NCBI GenBank assembly: GCA_016719605.1
Contig: JADJYW010000005.1
Span: 1-20,631, forward strand
DNA length: 20,631 nucleotides
Reading direction: 5' to 3'
Origin: Lewinellaceae bacterium
GTDB lineage: Bacteria; Bacteroidota; Bacteroidia; Chitinophagales; Saprospiraceae
Made by a program: the position numbers and the translations under genes. The notes below the pieces were generated by a model, which did not search any database, was not told the DNA's origin, and was given only the letters and a program-made list of their open reading frames with translations. Positions 14,851-20,631 of this stretch are shown here, one piece after another. Position 1 is the first letter of the stretch. Each line of letters starts with the position of its first letter.

Positions 14851-16182
14851 TCAGTGTGCGTGTCCTTCTTCTCCCTGGGCGGCCGCTTTGGAGGCGGACT
14901 GGAGATAAAAAGCGCCCTTCACCACGACCCTGCTGTTCGCCAAATCGAAGTCTTCCGGCAACAACACTTCCACCCAGCCGCCGTCGGTCACGCCGCGTTT
15001 TACTTCCACCATTCGGAAGTGGCGCGCTCCATGCGTTTCTTTTTCACCCCCGGCGTGGTCGTGTTCTTCTTTTTTGGCATCGTGGGCAGCTTCGCCCTTT
15101 TCGTGCTCATGGGCTTCGGGCTTAGGCGCTCCCTCCGGTTCTTCTACGAAAATGTAGTCTTTGCCCTCGCTGCTTACGAGCGCCGCCTCGGGCAAGGCCG
15201 GCACGGGAGAAGCGCCCGTTTCGACCGAGGCTTTGAAGTACATTCCGGGCAGCAGATCGGTATCTTCTTTGTCCAGATGGCAGTGAACCCGGATGCTGCG
15301 GTCGGGACTTATTTCGCGCCCGAAAAGATAAATGGTCGCCGTGCGTTCCCGTGTTTCATTGGCGAGCGTGAAGCGCACTTTCTGCCCGACTTTGAGTTTT
15401 AGAATGTCTTTTTCAAACACGGTCAGTTCGGCGTGAAGGTGTTCCGTGTCGGCTATTTTGAACATGACCTCCGTGCTTCCCACATATTTGCCCGCATTCA
15501 CGTTCACCTCCGTGACATAACCGTTGGTGGGAGAGTAAAGGTTGATTTCGCTCTGAAAATTATCGGGCGAAAGGCGGTCCGGATCAATGCCCAGCAATTT
15601 GAGCCGGGCCCGTTGACCGCCCGTTTTGGCTTCCAGGCCGGCAACCTTGGCCTTCAGCGTGGTGTACTCGGCTTTGGCCGCTTGCAGTGTCTTGCCGGCG
15701 TTCACGTTTTCACGAGCGAGCTCCTCCTGTCGTTTGTACTCGGCCTCGGCATATTCCAGTTGGCCTCGCGCTGCGGCAAGTTCTTGCCGGGCTTCGAGGT
15801 AAGCCTGTTGCTCGGTGATGAATTCCGGGTTGCGCAATACCGCGATAACTTCGCCCTTGCGAACGTGCGTGCCCTGCAACAGGTCCGATTTTTTCAAAAA
15901 CCCCGGCGCGGGCGCGCTGATGCTCACGAGGTTTTGCGGCGGCACATCCAACACGCCGTTCACCTTCACTGTGCCAGAGAGCGGTCGGGTCTCCACCTTG
16001 CCGGTTTCGATGCCCGCTATTTTGTATTGGTCGCTTGTCAGCGCCACTTCCTGTTCTTCGCCTTCATGGTGTTCGTTTTCTTCCGATCCGGCCCCGGATT
16101 CGGCTTTTTTGCCTCCACAGCCTGCCGACAGCAGGACGGCACCGAGTGTCATGGCGAAGAATATATGATGCAGAAATTTCAT
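14851..16182 (-). CDS. RND efflux periplasmic adaptor, CzcB/CusB type, lipoprotein
   Basis: The product has 443 residues. The lipobox LLSAGC places the lipid-carrying Cys at residue 22, so the protein is membrane-tethered in the periplasm. The order is a His/Glu-rich N-terminal stretch (NEHHEGEEQE), the beta-barrel and lipoyl parts (SAPAPGFLKKSDLLQGTHVR, KGEVIAVLRNPE), a long alpha-helical hairpin at about 125-200 with EYAEAEYKRQEELARENV, then the second lipoyl half (LYSPTNGYVTEVNVNAGKYV) and the membrane-proximal domain. An unusually His-rich insert near residues 370-405 (HEHEKGEAAHD, HDHAGG) and a GHAH end probably bind metal. It bridges the RND pump and the outer-membrane channel and may hand over metal. 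It follows the pump gene by 54 bp in the same operon. Confidence 0.93.
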   Translation of the reverse strand: MKFLHHIFFAMTLGAVLLSAGCGGKKAESGAGSEENEHHEGEEQEVALTSDQYKIAGIETGKVETRPLSGTVKVNGVLDVPPQNLVSISAPAPGFLKKSDLLQGTHVRKGEVIAVLRNPEFITEQQAYLEARQELAAARGQLEYAEAEYKRQEELARENVNAGKTLQAAKAEYTTLKAKVAGLEAKTGGQRARLKLLGIDPDRLSPDNFQSEINLYSPTNGYVTEVNVNAGKYVGSTEVMFKIADTEHLHAELTVFEKDILKLKVGQKVRFTLANETRERTATIYLFGREISPDRSIRVHCHLDKEDTDLLPGMYFKASVETGASPVPALPEAALVSSEGKDYIFVEEPEGAPKPEAHEHEKGEAAHDAKKEEHDHAGGEKETHGARHFRMVEVKRGVTDGGWVEVLLPEDFDLANSRVVVKGAFYLQSASKAAAQGEEGHAH

Positions 16183-16236
16183 TGTCTTTTATTTTTAGAT
16201 GATGTTGAAAAGGTGAAAAGCAAACTCGCCGACGCG

Positions 16237-19200
16237 TTATTTCCCGGCCAGCCATTCGATGTCGATGACCGCCCGATTGAACGCGTCGAGCGCGTCCAGG
16301 TAGCCGAGCCGGATGTCGTTGGCGCGGCCGAGCGCCTGGGCATATTCGAGGTAGCCAACGTCGCCGGCACGAAATGCCTTTTGGGCGTTGCTCAGCAACA
16401 GGTCGGCGGTAGGCAGCGCGGTTTTTTCGTAGTAGTCCAACGAAACGCGCTGTTTTTCGTATTCCTGGAGGGCTTGCCGGTACTGTCCTTCGAGTTGAAT
16501 CGTCCGCGCTTCCAGGTTGGTCTGCGCGATTTGCTCCGCGATCCTTGCAGCCGCGACGCGATTCTTTTGCGCCTTGCGAAAAATGGGAACGGCGATGCCG
16601 ACCTGCACGACGTGAAAGCGATCGCCCGAGGTGTAGCGAGGGTCGGCGCCCGGTTCGACAGAATTAAGCGACTGGTTGAGGTAGCCGATGCTGAAATCCG
16701 GCGCCAACCGCGCTTTTTCCGCACCGGTTGAAGCCTGGCTAAGCGCAACTTGCTGGCGAAACCAGGCCAGGGCGGGATTGTCGGACGCGCCGCCCGCGAA
16801 ATCCGGCAAAGTCCTTTTGCCTAAGCGGGCATCGGGTGGGATGCCCACCGGTTGGGCGGCGTTGAGCAGCGTTTGCAACAGCACCTGGGCGATTTGAATG
16901 TCGGCGGTAACCTGGGCCAATTGGTTGCGGATTTCTCCCAGTTGCGCTTCGGCAGTTGCTCTTTCCAGGCTGTTCGTTTCCCCGGTGCGCACACGGGCGT
17001 CCGCCGCTTTGACAAATCCTGTCAAAAGCGTATCCTGGCGTTGCAAAAGCCGCCGTTTTTCAAATAAATAAACCAGTTCATACCAGACCGAGCGCACCTC
17101 ATAGGTCAGGTCGTTGGTCGTGACGGTCAGCGCGAGTTCGGTAGCGCGGATATTGGTGTTGGCAAGCGCCAAACCGGCTTTCCGGTTACGCGGATTGGGA
17201 ATTTCCTGCACGACGCCGAAGCCCTGGTCGAATTGCCTGGAATTGTACTGCCCCAGTTGCGCGCTGAAATTCGTTTTCGGCATGTCGTATGCCGCGCCGC
17301 GCAACTTTTGTTGAAGTTGAACCTGGTAGTTACCGGTTTTAATTTGCAGGTTGTTGGATTTGGCTTGGGCAATGGCTTCATCCAAGGTCAGCGTCGTTTG
17401 AGTCGTTCCTGTTTTTGGGAAAAGCGCCAGGGCAAGAATGGCCAGCGACGCCACAACCGGCTTCATTCCCTTACCGAACCATTTTTCGAAATAAACATAC
17501 AGACACGGCAGTACGAGCAGCGTGAGCAGCGTGGCCGAAATTAGCCCTCCGATGACCACGGTCGCCAGCGGGCGCTGCACTTCCGCGCCGTCGCCAGCGG
17601 ACAAAGCCATCGGCAAAAAGCCCAGCGAAGCCACCGCTGCCGTCATGATAACCGGACGAAGCCGAACGCGGGTGCCTTGCCGCACCCTTTCGAACACGTC
17701 GGTCACGCCTTCCGACTTCAGTTGGTTAAAATAGCCGATCAGGACAATGCCGTTCAACACCGCCACGCCGAAAAGCGCGATAAAACCCACGCCTGCCGAA
17801 ATCGAAAACGGCATATCCCGCACCGCCAGTGCCGCCACGCCGCCGATGGCCGACAGCGGCACGGCGGTGAAAATTAAAAAGGCTTGACTGACGGACCGGA
17901 ACGTGAAAAACAGCAAGGCAAAAATCAGGGCCAACGCCACCGGAACGGCCACGGAAAGCCGCTCCTTCGCCTCGCGCAGGTTTTGAAACTGGCCACCGAA
18001 AGTGTAGTAATAACCGCTCGGCAATCGAAAGTTTTTCTGCAAAATGCCTTCGATTTCTTCTACCACGCTTTCCACGTCGCGCCCGCGCACGTTGAACCCC
18101 ACAAATATGCGCCGCTGCCCGCTCTCGCGGCTCACCTGTGCGGGGGCTTCCTTGTATTCGATAGCGGCGACCTGGCCGAGCGGTACTTTCTGACCGTCGG
18201 GCGTGGGGATGTACAGGTTTTCGAGGTTGCTCAGGTCGGTGCGCAGGCCGCGTTCGAGCCGAACCACCAGGTCGAATCGTTTTTCCCCTTCGTACACCAC
18301 TCCTGCCGTGCTGCCCGCATAAGCCGTTTTGACAATCATATTGATGTCGGCCACGTTCAGCCCGAATTGCGCCAGCCGGTCCCGGTCGTAGGTGACCTGC
18401 ACCTGCGGCAAGCCGCGCACTTTTTCCAGCGTCGGCTCGGTCACGCCCTCTACCGGGGCGATGAGCCGGGCTACTTCGGCGGCCTGGTCGGCCAGCACGT
18501 CGAGGTCGTCGCCGAAGATTTTGATGGCCACATCCTGCCGGATACCCGTCATCAGTTCGTTGAAACGCATTTGCATCGGCTGCGTCAGTTCGATATTTAC
18601 GCCCGGAAGCACTGAAAGCGCCTCCTCCATCGCTTCCTGCATTTCTTCCCTGTCGCATACTTCTTCCCGCCAGGTCTCTTTCGGCTTCATGGCCACCATG
18701 ATGTCCGCGCGTTCCACGGGCATCGGATCAGTAGGAATTTCGGCCGAGCCGATGCGGCTCACCACCTGCTTCACTTCCGGGAAGTTTTTTATCAAAATTT
18801 CTTCAGCCTTGGTGGTGCTCTCTACCATTTGTGTCAGCGATGTGCCTTGCATCATACTGAACTCCACCGTCATGTCGCCTTCTTCCAGCGTGGGGATAAA
18901 CTCCCCCCCCATGCGCGAAAATCCCCACAACGCCAGCGCGAACAAGAGCGCGGAAATACCCACGGTCAATTTTTTCCAATGCAAAACACGTTCCAGGGCC
19001 GGTCCGTAAAGCTTTTGGAAAAATACCATGATACGATCCGACACGTTGGCTTTATGCGTCGTTTTCTTACTCAAAAACAAGGCGGCAGCCATCGGTACCC
19101 ACGTCAGCGAAAGGATGAAAGCGCCCAATATGGCAAAACCGACCGTTTGGGCCATCGGTTGGAACATTTTGCCTTCGATGCCGACCAGCGAAAGAATCGG

Positions 19201-20589
19201 GAGATAAACGATGAGGATAATAATTTCCCCGAACGCCGCGCTGTTTCTGATTTTGGACGCGGCCGTATAAACCTCTTTGTCCATTTGCCGCTGGGTCAGC
19301 CGAGCGACTCCGGGGAACAAATGGCTGCCCGTGATGCGATGTACGATGGACTCCACGATGATAACCGTGCCGTCCACCAGCAAACCGAAGTCAATGGCGC
19401 CGAGCGACATCAGGTTGCCCGATACGCCGAAAAGGTTCATCATGCTGAATGCAAACAGCATGGCCAACGGAATCACCGATGCTGCCACCAGGCCCGCGCG
19501 AAGGTTGCCGAGCAACAACACCAAAATGAATACCACGATAAGCCCGCCTTCCAGGAGGTTTTTTTCCACCGTGCCGATGGTGCGCCCGACTAATTCCGTG
19601 CGGTCGATAAAAGGCTCGATCACCACGCCTTCGGGCAAGGCTTGCTGAATGACGGCGATCCGTTCTTTCACCCGGCGACTTACCTCCACGAAGTTGTCCC
19701 CTTTGAGCATGAGCGTGATGCCGGCCACCACTTCCCCTTCGCCGTTGCGGGTGACGGCGCCGAGCCGGTTAACGCTGCCGAATTGCACCGTGCCCACGTC
19801 GCGTACCAGCACCGGAATGCCGTTGCGGGTTGTGACGACGATGCGCTCGATGTCTTGCAAGGTCTTCACCAGGCCGATGCCCCGGATGAAATAGAGATTG
19901 CTGCCTTTTTCGATGTACGAGCCACCGGTATTCTCGTTGTTCCGTTGCAGGGCCTGGAATACGTCGGGCATGGTGAGATTCAGGGCGTTGAGTTTGTCGG
20001 GGTCCACGGCGAGTTCGTATTGCTTCACGAAACCGCCCCAGCCACTCACCTCGGCTACGCCGGGCGTCCCGGCGAGTTGGCGCTTGACTACCCAATCCTG
20101 CAAGGTGCGCAGGTCGGTGGCCGTGTATTTATCCTCGAATCCCTTTTTCGGGTGGATGGTGTAGTGATAAATCTCGCCGAGGCCGGTAGTAATCGGGGCT
20201 AAAAAAGGCTCGGCCATCCCCTTGGGTATGGCATCCTGCGCTTCTTTCAAACCTTCTGAAACTTGCTGGCGCGCCCAGTATATATCCGCATCGTCTTTAA
20301 AAACAACGGTGATAACCGACAAACCCGAACGGGAAATGGAGCGCCGCTCCACTACTTTTGGAATATTGGCCAGGGCCAGTTCGATCGGGGCGGTAATAAA
20401 TTGTTCTACTTCCTGGGCGCCCAGCGTGGAGGCTTGGGTGATAACCTGTACCTGGTTGTTGGTGATGTCGGGCACGGCAGCCAAGGGGAGACGGATGAAT
20501 GAAATTGTGCCCCAAATTGCCAGCGCCAGTGTGAATAGCCCAATGATGAGTTTATTGTGAATGGAAAAATGAATGATCCTGTCTAACAT
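16237..20589 (-). CDS. CzcA-type heavy-metal RND pump fused to a TolC-like outer-membrane channel protein
   Basis: The product has 1450 residues from the ATG at 20589 (MLDRIIHFSIHNK, the typical CzcA/CusA beginning). Residues 1-1040 are a complete HME-RND pump. Proton-relay acids Asp400, Asp406 and Glu413 lie in GAIDFGLLVDGTVIIVES, numbered almost as in CzcA, and RFNELMTGIRQDVAIKIFGD resembles Zn/Co/Cd-type more than Cu-type pumps. Residues 1042-1057 are a hydrophobic helix (VVASLAILALALFPK) that looks like the old signal peptide of the channel protein and would carry the chain back to the periplasm. Residues about 1065-1450 are an outer-membrane efflux protein with two TolC-like repeats (LTLDEAIAQAKSNN to the C-terminus). 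Such fusions are known in Bacteroidota. With the adaptor gene 54 bp downstream this makes a complete trans-envelope exporter. In-frame codons continue to the window edge upstream of the ATG. Confidence 0.94.
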   Translation of the reverse strand: MLDRIIHFSIHNKLIIGLFTLALAIWGTISFIRLPLAAVPDITNNQVQVITQASTLGAQEVEQFITAPIELALANIPKVVERRSISRSGLSVITVVFKDDADIYWARQQVSEGLKEAQDAIPKGMAEPFLAPITTGLGEIYHYTIHPKKGFEDKYTATDLRTLQDWVVKRQLAGTPGVAEVSGWGGFVKQYELAVDPDKLNALNLTMPDVFQALQRNNENTGGSYIEKGSNLYFIRGIGLVKTLQDIERIVVTTRNGIPVLVRDVGTVQFGSVNRLGAVTRNGEGEVVAGITLMLKGDNFVEVSRRVKERIAVIQQALPEGVVIEPFIDRTELVGRTIGTVEKNLLEGGLIVVFILVLLLGNLRAGLVAASVIPLAMLFAFSMMNLFGVSGNLMSLGAIDFGLLVDGTVIIVESIVHRITGSHLFPGVARLTQRQMDKEVYTAASKIRNSAAFGEIIILIVYLPILSLVGIEGKMFQPMAQTVGFAILGAFILSLTWVPMAAALFLSKKTTHKANVSDRIMVFFQKLYGPALERVLHWKKLTVGISALLFALALWGFSRMGGEFIPTLEEGDMTVEFSMMQGTSLTQMVESTTKAEEILIKNFPEVKQVVSRIGSAEIPTDPMPVERADIMVAMKPKETWREEVCDREEMQEAMEEALSVLPGVNIELTQPMQMRFNELMTGIRQDVAIKIFGDDLDVLADQAAEVARLIAPVEGVTEPTLEKVRGLPQVQVTYDRDRLAQFGLNVADINMIVKTAYAGSTAGVVYEGEKRFDLVVRLERGLRTDLSNLENLYIPTPDGQKVPLGQVAAIEYKEAPAQVSRESGQRRIFVGFNVRGRDVESVVEEIEGILQKNFRLPSGYYYTFGGQFQNLREAKERLSVAVPVALALIFALLFFTFRSVSQAFLIFTAVPLSAIGGVAALAVRDMPFSISAGVGFIALFGVAVLNGIVLIGYFNQLKSEGVTDVFERVRQGTRVRLRPVIMTAAVASLGFLPMALSAGDGAEVQRPLATVVIGGLISATLLTLLVLPCLYVYFEKWFGKGMKPVVASLAILALALFPKTGTTQTTLTLDEAIAQAKSNNLQIKTGNYQVQLQQKLRGAAYDMPKTNFSAQLGQYNSRQFDQGFGVVQEIPNPRNRKAGLALANTNIRATELALTVTTNDLTYEVRSVWYELVYLFEKRRLLQRQDTLLTGFVKAADARVRTGETNSLERATAEAQLGEIRNQLAQVTADIQIAQVLLQTLLNAAQPVGIPPDARLGKRTLPDFAGGASDNPALAWFRQQVALSQASTGAEKARLAPDFSIGYLNQSLNSVEPGADPRYTSGDRFHVVQVGIAVPIFRKAQKNRVAAARIAEQIAQTNLEARTIQLEGQYRQALQEYEKQRVSLDYYEKTALPTADLLLSNAQKAFRAGDVGYLEYAQALGRANDIRLGYLDALDAFNRAVIDIEWLAGK

Positions 20590-20631
20590 GGACACGGTTG
20601 GGTTGATGGATGGAAAAATGCCGACGCCCAC

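Noticed and set aside
15433..16731. Plus-strand open frame of 432 codons
   Set aside because: It is antisense to the end of the pump gene and most of the adaptor gene, both well supported. G+C-rich codon use creates such shadows.

Overview
The window looks like a chromosomal segment from a member of the Bacteroidota. The evidence is two secreted proteins with type IX secretion (T9SS) C-terminal sorting domains, the remains of a PorP/SprF-type T9SS partner protein beside a gliding-motility-type C-terminal domain, one promoter of the Bacteroidota -33/-7 type, a lack of clear Shine-Dalgarno sites, and a CzcA-type pump fused to its outer-membrane channel. The fairly G+C-rich coding sequence would fit the Saprospiria or Chitinophagia, but that placement is an inference.

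Left part (1-4430). A 3' fragment of a CHU-C/gliding-type secreted protein is followed by a PorP/SprF-like gene broken by many single-base indels. Next is a block of 43-bp tandem repeats whose right end is an inverted copy of its left end (about 1105-1500). Beyond it, on the minus strand, a housekeeping-like operon reads thioredoxin-like protein (frameshifted, lacking its CxxC region), then chorismate synthase aroC (GTG start), then a tocopherol-cyclase-family protein. A good promoter candidate precedes the thioredoxin-like gene.

Middle boundary (4430-5629). A plus-strand tyrosine recombinase faces the metal cluster tail to tail and may mark the edge of a mobile or formerly mobile island.

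Right part (5682-20631). This is a minus-strand metal-efflux island. In order of transcription it contains: a CzcA-type RND pump fused to a TolC-like channel; the CzcB-type adaptor; a small T9SS-exported protein; a Crp/Fnr regulator; a small membrane-anchored Cys protein; a c-type-cytochrome-like lipoprotein; a fusion of a MerT-like membrane domain with a GDCCVxC domain; a Zn/Cd/Pb-type P-type ATPase; a T9SS-exported peptidylarginine-deiminase-like enzyme; and a second, paralogous ATPase with an N-terminal frameshift at a homopolymer. The RND/adaptor/channel set would export divalent metal from periplasm to outside. The ATPases would move metal from cytoplasm to periplasm. The MerT-GDCCVxC protein, the Cys protein and the cytochrome are plausible metal-handling or redox partners under the Crp-like regulator.

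The least explained features are a structured element present twice (13826-13882 and 14772-14816). Its stems are kept by compensatory changes, and each copy lies about 50-60 nt upstream of a start codon. A third, simpler hairpin (12189-12230) lies before the MerT-GDCCVxC gene. The gene set from the Crp regulator to the ATPase is also of interest as a possible undescribed metal/redox module.
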